NCBI GenBank assembly: GCA_035574155.1
Contig: DATLZD010000046.1
Span: forward strand, 1 to 38,037
Direction of reading: 5' to 3'
From: HRBIN24 sp035574155
GTDB taxonomy: Bacteria; Chloroflexota; Dehalococcoidia; SM23-28-2; HRBIN24
DNA: 38,037 nucleotides
Position numbers and translations under genes: made by a program. The notes below the pieces were generated by a model. That model was not told the origin of the DNA and searched no databases. It worked only from the letters and a program-made list of their open reading frames with translations. Position 1 is the stretch's first letter, and every line of letters begins with the position of its first letter. Below are positions 15,704 to 23,741 of this stretch, piece by piece.

Positions 15704-17248
15704 GTGATGGTGACGGAAGGCCCCGGCCCCCAGGTGCTCTACCGGAAGTGGCGCCCCCAGCGCTTCGCCGAGGTGGTGGGGCAGGAGCCCGTAACGCGGA
15801 CCCTGCGCAACGCCATCGCCTCGGGACGGGTCTCCCATGCCTACCTCCTGTGCGGCCCCAGGGGCACCGGCAAGACCTCCCTCGGGCGCCTCATCGCCAA
15901 GGCCGTCAACTGCCAGGCCCCCGAGGACGGCGAGCCCTGCAACCGCTGCCCCTCCTGTCAGGAATACCTGCTGGGGCAGGCGCCCGACCTGGTGGAGATG
16001 GACGCCGCCAGCAACCGTGGCATCGACGAGATCCGCCGCCTGCGCGACCGGGTGGGGCTGGCACCCATGGGCGGCCGTTACAAGGTCTACCTGATAGACG
16101 AGGTGCACATGCTGACCCAGGAGGCCTACAACGCCCTGCTGAAGACGCTGGAGGAGCCGCCGCCCCACGTCATCTTCGTGCTGGCCACCACCGAGCCCCA
16201 CCGCCTGCCGGCCACCATCGTCTCCCGCTGCCAGCGCTTCGACCTGCGCCGTATCCCCCTGCAGGCAGCGGTGGAGCGTCTGGCCCACCTCTGCCAGGCC
16301 GAGGGTTACGCCATCGACCGCCGTGGTCTGGAGCTGGTCGCCCGCGCCTCGGGTGGCTCCCTGCGCGACGCCATCAACCTGCTGGAACAGGTGGTGGCCT
16401 ACTACGGCCCCTCGCCCAGCCCGGACCAGGTGATGGACGCCCTGGGGCTACGGGCCGACCCCAGGGGCCACCAGCTAGCGGCAGCCATCGCCCGCGGAGA
16501 CCTCTCCGCTGCCCTGCGGGCCGTGGCCGCCGCCCGTGACGACGGCGTGGAGATGCGCCAGCTGGCCCGAGAGGCCGTAGCCCACCTGCGTGCCCTGCTC
16601 CTCATCCGCAGCGGCGTCGCCGACAGCCTCGACATGGCCCAGGAGGAGCTGGCCGAGCTGGAGTCCCTGGCCCGTGCCGCCTCCGAGGACCGCCTCGTGC
16701 GGGCGCTGAAGGCCTTGGCGGCGGCCGACTTCCGGGACGACCCCCATTCGCCCCTGCCGCTGGAGCTGGCCCTGTTGGAGGCGCTGGGTGGCCCAGCGCC
16801 CCATGCCGACCCTCCGGCCAGGGCCGAACAGGTCAGCCTGCCTGTCGTCCCCCCGCAGCCGGTGCAGCAGCAGGAGGCAACGGGGCCACCATCGAGCGAT
16901 GAGGGCGGCGACCTGCACCAGCGCCTGGTGGCCCTCTGCCGCAGGGTCAACCTGGCCCTGGCCGACCTGCTGCAGAACGCCCGCGTGACCGCCGTGGGGC
17001 AGGAGGAGCTGGTGCTGGCCTTCCCCTTCCAACGGCTGGCCCAGCACATAGACCAGCCTATGTACAGGGAAGTGCTGGAGCGCATCGCCGCCGAGGCCCT
17101 GGGGCGCTCGGTCCAGGTCCGGCTGGAGGTGGCGACGCCCCAGCGTCGCAACCGCGGCGGCCACCTGGTGCAGGAGGCCCTGCGCCACGGCGCCGTCCCC
17201 CTCGACCAGGAAGGAGGCAGCGACGATGCCGCCACAACGACGACCTGA
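15704..17248 (+). CDS. dnaX: DNA polymerase III subunits gamma/tau
   Basis: A 514-residue AAA+ clamp-loader subunit. The N-terminal VLYRKWRPQRFAEVVGQE motif is followed by Walker A GPRGTGKTS (51-59), the zinc-binding cysteines 70, 79, 82 and 85, Walker B-type LIDEVHM, and the ATTEPHRLPATIVSRCQRF sensor region. After the collar domain there is a variable linker and a C-terminal domain of about 110 residues. I see no A-rich slippery site that would produce a separate gamma form. The start could be GTG 15704, ATG 15707 or GTG 15710. It overlaps ybaB by 23 bp, the usual dnaX-ybaB pairing. Confidence 0.95.
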   Translation: MMVTEGPGPQVLYRKWRPQRFAEVVGQEPVTRTLRNAIASGRVSHAYLLCGPRGTGKTSLGRLIAKAVNCQAPEDGEPCNRCPSCQEYLLGQAPDLVEMDAASNRGIDEIRRLRDRVGLAPMGGRYKVYLIDEVHMLTQEAYNALLKTLEEPPPHVIFVLATTEPHRLPATIVSRCQRFDLRRIPLQAAVERLAHLCQAEGYAIDRRGLELVARASGGSLRDAINLLEQVVAYYGPSPSPDQVMDALGLRADPRGHQLAAAIARGDLSAALRAVAAARDDGVEMRQLAREAVAHLRALLLIRSGVADSLDMAQEELAELESLARAASEDRLVRALKALAAADFRDDPHSPLPLELALLEALGGPAPHADPPARAEQVSLPVVPPQPVQQQEATGPPSSDEGGDLHQRLVALCRRVNLALADLLQNARVTAVGQEELVLAFPFQRLAQHIDQPMYREVLERIAAEALGRSVQVRLEVATPQRRNRGGHLVQEALRHGAVPLDQEGGSDDAATTTT

Positions 17249-17552
17249 GCGGGACCTGATGCGCCAGCTCCAGCAGCTCCAGGAGCGGGTGGCCCAGGCC
17301 CAGAGGGCCCTTGAGGAGACGGTGGTGGAGGCCTCCGCTGGCGGCGGCGCCGTGACGGTGGTCATGAACGCCCGCCCCCAGCTCCTCTCCATCGCCATCC
17401 GACCGGAGGCGGTGGACCCGGACGACGTGGAGATGCTCCAAGACCTAGTCATGGCCGCCATCAACGAGGCCCTGGAGAGGGTGCGGGCCGCCCAGATGCA
17501 GCAGGTGATGGGCATCGCCGGCGGCCTGGGCCTTCCTGGCCTCAACCCCTGA
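17226..17552 (+). CDS. ybaB: YbaB/EbfC nucleoid-associated protein
   Basis: A 108-residue DNA-binding protein of the YbaB/EbfC family, which forms dimers shaped like tweezers and coats DNA. The long N-terminal helix (RQLQQLQERVAQAQRALEET), the central strands with GGGAVTVVMN and the C-terminal helix ending MQQVMGIAGGLGLPG match the family. The ATG at 17226 lies inside dnaX and has an AAGGAGG ribosome site 8 nt upstream, so it is preferred over the ATG at 17259. dnaX-ybaB-recR is a common order in bacteria; here a glycosidase and galK lie between ybaB and recR. Confidence 0.92.
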   Translation: MPPQRRPERDLMRQLQQLQERVAQAQRALEETVVEASAGGGAVTVVMNARPQLLSIAIRPEAVDPDDVEMLQDLVMAAINEALERVRAAQMQQVMGIAGGLGLPGLNP

Positions 17553-17561
17553 CCGGGCCCG

Positions 17562-18611
17562 ATGCTGCACCAGCGGCGGTGGAGTCGCCGTCGCGCCTGG
17601 GACTGGCACCGTCGCCAGCCCTGGCTGGTGGGCTGCAACTTCGTCCCCAGCACCGCCTGCAACCAACTGGAGATGTGGCAGGCCGAGACCTTCGACCCTG
17701 GGACCATCGCCCGGGAGCTGGGCTGGGCGCGGGACCTGGGCTTCAACACTGTCCGCGTTTTCCTCCACCACCTGCCCTGGCAGCATGACGCCGCCGGCTA
17801 CCTGGAGCGCATAGACCGCTTCCTGGAGATGGCCGCCGCGCGCGGCATCGTCACCATGTTGGTGCTGCTGGACGGCGTCTGGGACCCCCATCCCAGGCCA
17901 GGCCGCCAGCCCCCGCCTCGGCCAGGGGTCCACAACTCGCGCTGGGTCCAGAGCCCGGGCGCCGAGATCCTCGGCGATCCGGCCCGTCACCAGGAGCTGC
18001 GGGACTACGTGGTGGGCGTCGTCGGACGCTTCGGCTCCGACCCACGGGTGCTGGCCTGGGACCTGTTCAACGAGCCGGACAACGACAACCCGGCCTACGC
18101 CGATGCCGAACTGCCTAACAAGGCAGAGATGACCCTCCTGCTCCTCGATAGGGTCTTCCGGTGGGCCCGTTCGGCCCGTCCCCAGCAGCCCCTGACGGCG
18201 GGACTGTGGCGGGGCGAGTGGGGTGACCCTCGCCGCCTCTCGCCCCTGGACCGACTGATGCTGGAGGAGTCGGACATCGTCTCGTTCCATTGCTACGGGC
18301 CGCCCCACGAGGTCCGGCGCCGCCTGGAAGACCTCGAGCGCTACGGCCGTCCCCTCCTCCTCACCGAGTTCATGGCCCGCCCCCTGGGCAGCACCTTCGA
18401 GGGCGTGCTGCCCCTGCTGAAGGAGCGCAAGGTGGGGGCCTACTGTTGGGGCCTGGTGGCAGGCAGGACCCAGACCTTCTACCCCTGGGACTCGTGGACC
18501 AGGCCCTACGAGGGCGAGCCCTCGGTCTGGTTCCACGACGTGCTCCGCCCTGACGGCACCCCCTACCGGTCGGAGGAGGCCGAGTTCCTGCGCCGCATCA
18601 CCGCCAGCTAG
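17562..18611 (+). CDS. GH5-like (cellulase-family) glycoside hydrolase, cytoplasmic
   Basis: A 349-residue TIM-barrel glycosidase. The acid/base glutamate is in AWDLFNEPD (Glu171) and the nucleophile in LLLTEFMARP (Glu269); the spacing and context fit clan GH-A retaining enzymes. Early segments LGFNTVRVFLHH and IVTMLVLLDG also fit. There is no signal peptide, so it probably acts on oligosaccharides or glycolipids in the cell. It begins 9 bp after ybaB with a poor ribosome site and may be coupled to it. The stop shares bases with the stop of convergent galK (CTAG). A role in supplying sugar to galactokinase is possible but only suggested by proximity. Confidence 0.85.
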   Translation: MLHQRRWSRRRAWDWHRRQPWLVGCNFVPSTACNQLEMWQAETFDPGTIARELGWARDLGFNTVRVFLHHLPWQHDAAGYLERIDRFLEMAAARGIVTMLVLLDGVWDPHPRPGRQPPPRPGVHNSRWVQSPGAEILGDPARHQELRDYVVGVVGRFGSDPRVLAWDLFNEPDNDNPAYADAELPNKAEMTLLLLDRVFRWARSARPQQPLTAGLWRGEWGDPRRLSPLDRLMLEESDIVSFHCYGPPHEVRRRLEDLERYGRPLLLTEFMARPLGSTFEGVLPLLKERKVGAYCWGLVAGRTQTFYPWDSWTRPYEGEPSVWFHDVLRPDGTPYRSEEAEFLRRITAS

Positions 18612-19762
18612 GGGGCCTCTTCCACCCTGAGGCCGTCGTCGGCCCGGCAGATGAGCAGCCGGGGCACCAGCCCCGTGCGTTCCCGGTATGGCGCCAGGAC
18701 CCGGCCCTCCAGCCCGGCCAGGGCCTCCCTCCGCGCTAGGACCAGCACGCAGCCCCCGAAGCCCGCCCCCGTCAGCCTCACCCCCAGGACACCTGGGACA
18801 GCGGCGGCCAGCTCGACCAGCAGGTCCAGCTCAGGCGACGAGACCTGGAAGTCGTCCCGCAGGCTGGCATGGGACGCCGATAGCAGGGGACCCAGCTCCT
18901 CGGGCCGCCCCTCCTCCAGCAGGGCAGCCGCCCGCAGCGTCCGTTCCTCCTCGCTCAGGAAATGGCGAACCCGCCGCTGCAGCGGCTCGTCCAGCCGCTG
19001 GGTCGCCCTCTCCAGGTCCTGCCACGTCACCCGGCGCAGGCACGGACGCTCCAGCAGGCGGGCGGCCTCCTCGCACTCGCGTCGGCGCTGGTTGTAGGCC
19101 GTCTCGGCCAAGGGACGGCGCACGCCGGAGTCGACCACCGCCAGGTAGAGGCCCCTCTCCTCCAGGCGCAGGGGCACGGGCCGCAGGGACAGGTCGAGGC
19201 AGTCGATGAGCAGGGCATGGTCGCGGCGGCCCATGACGGCCACCAGCGGGTCCATGGGGCCGCAGGCCACACCCACGGCTTCGTTCTCGACCTGCTGGGC
19301 CAGAGCGGCCACCCGCCGATGGCCCAGCCCCGTCCCCGCCAGCCGGCACATAGCCGCCAGCAGCGACACCGTCAGCGCGGCCGAGGAGGAGAGACCGGAG
19401 GCGATGGGGACGCTGCCGGAGATGGCCAGCAGCAGGGGCGGGACGTCCACACCGTGCCGGCGGAGGAGGAAGAGGGCACCGCGCACGTAACCGCGCCAGC
19501 CGGGGGCAAGGCCGTCATGGGGGGCGAAGGAGTCCTCCTCTCCCAGGTCCAGGGCCAGGGCCGTACAGCGACTCCCCAGCGAGGGGGCCGCGGCCACTGC
19601 CACCCGCCGGTCAATGGCCGCCGGCAGGACGTGGCCGCCGTTGTAATCGGTGTGTTCGCCGATGATGTTGGCCCGGCCTGGGGCATGGGCCAGGACCGTC
19701 GGCCAGCGCCCGAAGCGCCGACGGAAGGCGGAAAGGAGCTGACCCCAGGACTCCTGCTCCAT
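18608..19762 (-). CDS. galK: Galactokinase (GHMP kinase)
   Basis: A 384-residue sugar kinase that phosphorylates galactose at C1 (Leloir pathway). Seen are the galactokinase signature GRANIIGEHTDYNGGHVLP (29-47), the GHMP ATP loop ASGLSSSAAL (121-130), a catalytic Asp171 in GVACGPMDPLV, and the C-terminal GAGFGGCVLVLA. The usual MDQ is MDP here, a mild variation. Start ATG at 19762; a TATACT -10 lies 9 bp upstream and no ribosome site is evident, so the message may be leaderless. No other Leloir gene is in the window. Other GHMP sugar kinases are possible, but the signature favours GalK. Confidence 0.88.
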   Translation of the reverse strand: MEQESWGQLLSAFRRRFGRWPTVLAHAPGRANIIGEHTDYNGGHVLPAAIDRRVAVAAAPSLGSRCTALALDLGEEDSFAPHDGLAPGWRGYVRGALFLLRRHGVDVPPLLLAISGSVPIASGLSSSAALTVSLLAAMCRLAGTGLGHRRVAALAQQVENEAVGVACGPMDPLVAVMGRRDHALLIDCLDLSLRPVPLRLEERGLYLAVVDSGVRRPLAETAYNQRRRECEEAARLLERPCLRRVTWQDLERATQRLDEPLQRRVRHFLSEEERTLRAAALLEEGRPEELGPLLSASHASLRDDFQVSSPELDLLVELAAAVPGVLGVRLTGAGFGGCVLVLARREALAGLEGRVLAPYRERTGLVPRLLICRADDGLRVEEAP

Positions 19763-19771
19763 ATCGGTGCC

Positions 19772-19777
19772 AGTATA
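19772..19777 (-). promoter_or_regulatory. Putative galK -10 element
   Basis: TATACT on the minus strand ends 9 bp before the galK ATG. No good -35 was found at 16-18 bp spacing. It lies between the -35 of the divergent recR promoter and galK, so the two promoters overlap and could interfere. Confidence 0.35.
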
Positions 19778-19785
19778 GATGCCCG

Positions 19786-19814
19786 TTGGGGCATGGAGGC
19801 CCCTGCCCTATAAT
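19786..19814 (+). promoter_or_regulatory. Putative recR-recO-fmdB promoter
   Basis: TTGGGG (19786-19791) and a perfect TATAAT (19809-19814) are 17 bp apart. Transcription would start near 19821, giving a short leader with an AAAGGGGG ribosome site before the recR TTG. Confidence 0.5.
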
Positions 19815-19847
19815 GTGCTTAGCTAAGCAAAAAGGGGGCGTTTCGCC

Positions 19848-20456
19848 TTGCAAGAGCCCGCCGCCATCGCCGGGCCGGTGGCCCGCCTCATCGACGAGTT
19901 CCATAAGCTGCCGGGCATCGGCCCCAAGAGCGCCCAGCGCCTGGCCTATTACGTGCTCAGGGCACCCCTGGCCGAGGCCCGCGCCCTGGCCGAAGCCATA
20001 CTGGAGGCGAGGGAGCGGGTCACCCTATGCTCCCGCTGCCAGCACCTGACCGACAGCGACCCCTGCCGTTTCTGTTCTGACCCGCAGCGGGACCGCAGCA
20101 CCATCTGCGTGGTGGAGGAGCCGCTGGACGTGCTGGCAGTGGAGCGCAGCGGTCGCTATCGGGGCCTCTACCATGTGCTGCATGGAGTCATCTCGCCCAT
20201 GGACGGAGTGGGGCCCGAGGACCTGAAAGTGGGGGAGCTGCTGGACCGCCTTCGCTCGGGCGAGGTGAGGGAAGTCATAGTGGCCACCAACCCCAGTCTG
20301 GAGGGGGAGGCCACCGCCATGTATCTGGCGCGGCTGCTGCGGCCCCTGGGGGTGCGGGTGACCCGCCTGGCACGGGGCCTACCCATGGGGGCTGACATCG
20401 AGTATGCCGACGACATCACCATCGCCCGCGCCCTGGAAGGGCGGCAGGAGCTGTAG
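19848..20456 (+). CDS. recR: Recombination mediator protein RecR
   Basis: A 202-residue ring-forming protein that works with RecO (and RecF) to load RecA at gaps. It has the N-terminal helix-hairpin-helix LPGIGPKSAQRLAYYVL (21-37), a C4 zinc finger (Cys61, Cys64, Cys73, Cys76), a Toprim domain with VVEEPLDVLAVE and the ATNPSLEGEATAMYLARLL segment, and the typical GADIEYADDITIARALEGR end. The start is TTG at 19848, about 10 nt after AAAGGGGG. The stop is followed without a gap by the recO ATG, so both partners are made together. Confidence 0.95.
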   Translation: MQEPAAIAGPVARLIDEFHKLPGIGPKSAQRLAYYVLRAPLAEARALAEAILEARERVTLCSRCQHLTDSDPCRFCSDPQRDRSTICVVEEPLDVLAVERSGRYRGLYHVLHGVISPMDGVGPEDLKVGELLDRLRSGEVREVIVATNPSLEGEATAMYLARLLRPLGVRVTRLARGLPMGADIEYADDITIARALEGRQEL

Positions 20457-21239
20457 ATGGCCGAGACGCCCAGGCTGTTCAAGACCGAGGCCATCGTCCT
20501 GCGCCACCGGCCCCTGGCCGAGGCCGACCGCATCGTGGTGCTCCTGTCGCCCACCCACGGCAAGCTGGAGGCCAAGGCCAAGGGCGTCCGACGGGCCAAG
20601 AGCCGCATGGGCGGGCACCTCCAGCCCCTCACCCGCGTCCTGGTCCAACTGGCCCAGGGCCACGTCCGCTACGTGGTGGCGGGCTGCCAGACGCTGGAGA
20701 GCTTCCCCACCCTCCAGGCCGACCTGGAGCGGCTGGGCATGGGCCTGTACGCCTGCGAGCTGGCCGACCGCTTCTTGCCCCTAGGCGCCGAGGCCTACCC
20801 CGCCTACGGCGCACTGCTGGACTGCCTGCGTTGGTTGGAGCGGGGCGTAGCCCCTGCCCTGGCCCTGCGCCGCTTCGAGGCCCTCCTGCTGCGCCTGAGC
20901 GGGTTCGGGCCAGAGTTGGACCGTTGTCTGGCCTGCGGCACCCGGACCCAGGGAGGAGGTGGCTTCTCCCCCCAGGCTGGAGGCGTCCTCTGTCCGTCCT
21001 GCGCCAAGGCCCACAGCGGCTCCCGCCCCCTCAGCCGCGGCGCCCTGGAGGCCCTGCGGCTGCTGCAACGGGGCACCGCCGGCCAGGTCTCCCGCCTGCG
21101 CCTGGCCCCCACGCTGGCACGGGAGCTGGAGTTGCACCTGCGGGCCTACATTGCCCACCTGCTGGAAGGGGATGCCCACGCAGCGGGGTTCCTCGACCAC
21201 CTGCGGCGGGACCCGTTGGCTGCAGTCCAGGAGGTGTGA
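20457..21239 (+). CDS. recO: DNA repair protein RecO
   Basis: A 260-residue protein that anneals single strands and, with RecR, exchanges SSB for RecA. The N-terminal OB-fold reads TEAIVLRHRPLAEADRIVVL (10-29), followed by a helical domain and a zinc ribbon with Cys157, Cys160, Cys179 and Cys182. The ATG abuts the recR stop. The gene is followed after 4 bp by the first of two FmdB-type zinc-ribbon genes on the same probable transcript. Confidence 0.93.
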   Translation: MAETPRLFKTEAIVLRHRPLAEADRIVVLLSPTHGKLEAKAKGVRRAKSRMGGHLQPLTRVLVQLAQGHVRYVVAGCQTLESFPTLQADLERLGMGLYACELADRFLPLGAEAYPAYGALLDCLRWLERGVAPALALRRFEALLLRLSGFGPELDRCLACGTRTQGGGGFSPQAGGVLCPSCAKAHSGSRPLSRGALEALRLLQRGTAGQVSRLRLAPTLARELELHLRAYIAHLLEGDAHAAGFLDHLRRDPLAAVQEV

Positions 21240-21243
21240 GCCG

Positions 21244-21531
21244 ATGCCCCTGTACGAGTACTACTGCCAGCAGTGCGACGACGTATTCGAGGCCCTGAGG
21301 CCGGTGCGCGAATCGGAGATGCCGGCCGTCTGCCCCCGCTGCGGGAAGGAGGCGGAGCGTATCATGCCCACCTCCTTCGCCGCCCGTTCCTTCAAGGCAG
21401 GCTATCCCCAGCGTGTGCCCTACCACCAGCGGCCCGTCTACAACCGCCCACCCAAGTTCGACCGCGTCATCGCGCCGGTGCGCCAGCCCGGACCCGACGA
21501 ACCGCGCCAGGGCCAGGGAAAGGAGGGATAG
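21244..21531 (+). CDS. FmdB-family zinc-ribbon protein, copy 1
   Basis: A 95-residue protein with the FmdB/CxxC_CxxC_SSSS regulatory-type zinc ribbon: MPLYEYYCQQCDDVFEA, then VCPRCGKEAERIM, giving ligands Cys8, Cys11, Cys30 and Cys33. The C-terminal half is polar, proline-rich and probably disordered. The family is linked loosely to transcription or amidase regulation; the true role is unknown. It starts 4 bp after recO with an AGGAGGTGTGAGCCG ribosome site and is followed 1 bp later by a clear paralogue. Confidence 0.85.
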   Translation: MPLYEYYCQQCDDVFEALRPVRESEMPAVCPRCGKEAERIMPTSFAARSFKAGYPQRVPYHQRPVYNRPPKFDRVIAPVRQPGPDEPRQGQGKEG

Positions 21532-21532
21532 G

Positions 21533-21988
21533 ATGCCCCTCTACGAGTACTATTGCCGCCACTGCGACGGCATCTTCGAGTACTTCCGCCCCATGCGCGA
21601 TGCCTCCCTGCCGGCGCCCTGCCCCCAGTGCCACCGGGACGCCGAGCGGATCATGTCCAGCTTCAACGCCTTCACCATGCGGGACGGCTATCCCCGCCGC
21701 CTGCCCGATAAGGGCACCTACTGGCACCTGGAGCGGGAGGTGAAGACGCTGGCCACCCGCATGCGTCACTACGAACACCCCGAGCTGGCCGAGCCGGAGG
21801 TCAAGCCCAAGCCCACCAAGGGAGAGCTGGAGGAAAAAGCGGAGAAGGAGCGGCTGGAGAAGGCGGACGAGAGCTACCGCCGCCGCTGGGGCATCGACAA
21901 GCAGGGCTTCCCCCTGCCCATCGCCGTCAAGAAGAAGTCGCCCAAGACCATCATCAGCCCCCACGGCCGGGCCGAGGTCAAGGACTAG
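21533..21988 (+). CDS. FmdB-family zinc-ribbon protein, copy 2, with charged C-terminal extension
   Basis: A 151-residue paralogue of the preceding gene. The N-terminal ribbon MPLYEYYCRHCDGIFEYF with PCPQCHRDAERIM has the same four-cysteine layout (Cys8, Cys11, Cys30, Cys33). After residue 60 it diverges into a highly charged, probably helical segment (KPTKGELEEKAEKERLEKA) and a basic tail. AGGAGG lies just before the ATG. The stop shares bases with that of the convergent HEPN gene (CTAG). Function unknown; a nucleic-acid or protein-binding adaptor is a guess. Confidence 0.83.
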   Translation: MPLYEYYCRHCDGIFEYFRPMRDASLPAPCPQCHRDAERIMSSFNAFTMRDGYPRRLPDKGTYWHLEREVKTLATRMRHYEHPELAEPEVKPKPTKGELEEKAEKERLEKADESYRRRWGIDKQGFPLPIAVKKKSPKTIISPHGRAEVKD

Positions 21989-22413
21989 GCCCCCGGCGGC
22001 CCAGGCGCGTCCTCCAGCCGCTGGGCAACGGCCTCCAGCACCTCGGCTGCCAGGGCCAGCGCCCGTTGGGCTGTCTCAGCATCATACACGCGGTAGGGAA
22101 GGGCGCCCGGCAGGGCATTCGGGTAGCGGGTGGACACGTAAAAGGTGTCCAGGACAGCCCAGCGGGGGCACTGTCCCTCCAACTGGCGGTCATGCTGGCA
22201 CGCCCTCTGACACAGCCGCTCCACTGAATGCCCCAGGACGACCTCCTCTCCGCAGGCGTAGAGGAAGCCCTTCAGGGCCTTTTCGGCTGACTGCTGGGCG
22301 AGGAAGCAGGCCAGGTAGTGTGCGCCCTGCTCCGACAGCCGCTGGGCCCAGCGCAGGTCCTCACGGGCCTGGGCCAGCCAGCGGCGTCCCTCCTCAGCGG
22401 GGCTCCCTCTCAT
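21985..22413 (-). CDS. HEPN-domain protein paired with an MNT nucleotidyltransferase
   Basis: A 142-residue all-helical HEPN-domain protein: WLAQAREDLRWAQRL near the start, FLAQQSAEKALKGFLY at about 37-52 and STRYPNALPG at about 94-103 are family marks. I do not find the canonical Arg-x4-6-His ribonuclease motif, so toxin activity is uncertain. It overlaps the upstream MNT gene by 20 bp. HEPN/MNT pairs act as toxin-antitoxin systems in which MNT can adenylylate the HEPN partner. This pair sits at the 3' end of a housekeeping run (rsmI-metG-tatD-prenyltransferase). Confidence 0.83.
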   Translation of the reverse strand: MRGSPAEEGRRWLAQAREDLRWAQRLSEQGAHYLACFLAQQSAEKALKGFLYACGEEVVLGHSVERLCQRACQHDRQLEGQCPRWAVLDTFYVSTRYPNALPGALPYRVYDAETAQRALALAAEVLEAVAQRLEDAPGPPGA

Positions 22414-22753
22414 ACAGCACCTTCAGGTCGCGGGCCAGGCCCTTGCCGAAGGGGCGTTGCAGCATCTCCTCCCACTCTTGGGGCGTGTAGCAGAAGATGT
22501 CAGCGTCTACCCTCAGGTCCAGCCGGGAGCGGAGCCACATCTGCCTCTCCACGGGCCCCATAACCGTCTCCATCACCACCACCAGGTCCAGGTCGGTGAA
22601 GAGGTCGCGGCGACCGCGCGCGTAGGAGCCCGTGACGCCCACCCAGACAACCTCGGGCAGCAGGCGCAGGCGGGCAACGGCCCTCTTCAGGGCCGCATCC
22701 AGTTCGGCGACGTAGCGGGCACGTTCCTGGGCCAGGCGGGTCACGGCGTCCAT
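22394..22753 (-). CDS. Minimal nucleotidyltransferase (MNT), HEPN partner
   Basis: A 119-residue Pol-beta-fold nucleotidyltransferase. The active-site motif GSYARGRRDLFTDLDLVVV (42-60) has the Gly-Ser pair and the two metal aspartates Asp54 and Asp56; a third acidic residue would be Asp84 in DADIFCY. In HEPN/MNT systems this enzyme transfers AMP to the HEPN protein and neutralises it. Start ATG at 22753, 25 bp after the polyprenyl synthase stop. It overlaps the HEPN gene, so the two are coupled. Confidence 0.86.
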   Translation of the reverse strand: MDAVTRLAQERARYVAELDAALKRAVARLRLLPEVVWVGVTGSYARGRRDLFTDLDLVVVMETVMGPVERQMWLRSRLDLRVDADIFCYTPQEWEEMLQRPFGKGLARDLKVLYEREPR

Positions 22754-22778
22754 GACGGTGCTACGGCCCCTAGGCCAC

Positions 22779-23741
22779 CTAGCTGCGGCGCTCCAGGATA
22801 TACTGGGCCAGCTCCTCCAAGGTGCGACGGGCCTCCGTGGCCGGCAGGGGTGACAGGGCTTCCCGGGCGCGTCGAGAGAACTGGCTGGCCATCGCGTAGG
22901 ACTCGGCGGGTATGTCCGACTCCCTGACCATCAGCACCGCCTGCTGAAGGTGGTCCTCCGTCCGCTCCCGGAAGAAGCGTTGGACCGGGTTGTCGGTCGG
23001 GTAGCGCTGCATCAGCAGCAGCGAGGGGAGGGTGAGGGTGCCCTGCATGAGGTCGCTGCCCACCGGCTTGCCCATCTCGGCCTCGTTGCCAGTGAAGTCG
23101 AGGATGTCGTCCACTATCTGAAAGGCCATCCCCAGGTTGTAGCCGTACTCGCGCAGGGCCTGGACCCACTCCTCCGGCTCCCCGGCCACGATGGCCCCAC
23201 CCTCGCAGGCCGTGGCGAAGAGGGAGGCGGTCTTGCCGGCTATGCGGTGGAGATACTCCTGCACGTCCTGGCGAGAGTCGTAGGCCGACATGTCCTGGGT
23301 GATCTCCCCCCGCGCCATGACCATCAGGGTGTGGGCGAAGAGGCGGATGACCCGGATGTTGCCGGTGCGGGCCACCAGCTCGGCCGCATGGGCGAACATG
23401 TAGTCCCCCAGCATGACACAGGTGCTGTTGTGGAAGACACTGTTGACAGTGGGGCGCCCGCGACGGGTATCGGCGCTGTCGATGACGTCGTCGTGGACCA
23501 GGGTGGCCGTGTGCAACAGCTCCACCGAGGCGGCCAAGGGCACCAGCAGGTCCAGACGGTAATGGCCGAAGGTGCCTGCCAGCAGGACCAGGGCAGGACG
23601 CAACCGCTTACCGGAGGTGGAGAGGACCAGCTCCAGCATCTGGGCCAGGGGCTGATAGTCCACCTGGCGCAGGGAGTTGATGACCTCCTCCACCAGGGCC
23701 AGGTCCTGCTGCACGGGGCCATACAGACGGGACGCCACCAT
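22779..23741 (-). CDS. trans-Polyprenyl diphosphate synthase
   Basis: A 320-residue all-helical isoprenyl diphosphate synthase that extends allylic diphosphates with isopentenyl diphosphate. It has GKRLRPALVLL (44-54), the first aspartate-rich motif DDVID (84-88) followed by RRGRPTVN, and the second DDILD (211-215) with GKPVGSDL. The residues just before the first motif (LLHTATLVH) are small, suggesting a medium or long chain such as a menaquinone side chain, which would suit the nearby respiratory genes. Product length cannot be fixed from sequence. The ATG follows the tatD stop directly. Confidence 0.9.
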   Translation of the reverse strand: MVASRLYGPVQQDLALVEEVINSLRQVDYQPLAQMLELVLSTSGKRLRPALVLLAGTFGHYRLDLLVPLAASVELLHTATLVHDDVIDSADTRRGRPTVNSVFHNSTCVMLGDYMFAHAAELVARTGNIRVIRLFAHTLMVMARGEITQDMSAYDSRQDVQEYLHRIAGKTASLFATACEGGAIVAGEPEEWVQALREYGYNLGMAFQIVDDILDFTGNEAEMGKPVGSDLMQGTLTLPSLLLMQRYPTDNPVQRFFRERTEDHLQQAVLMVRESDIPAESYAMASQFSRRAREALSPLPATEARRTLEELAQYILERRS

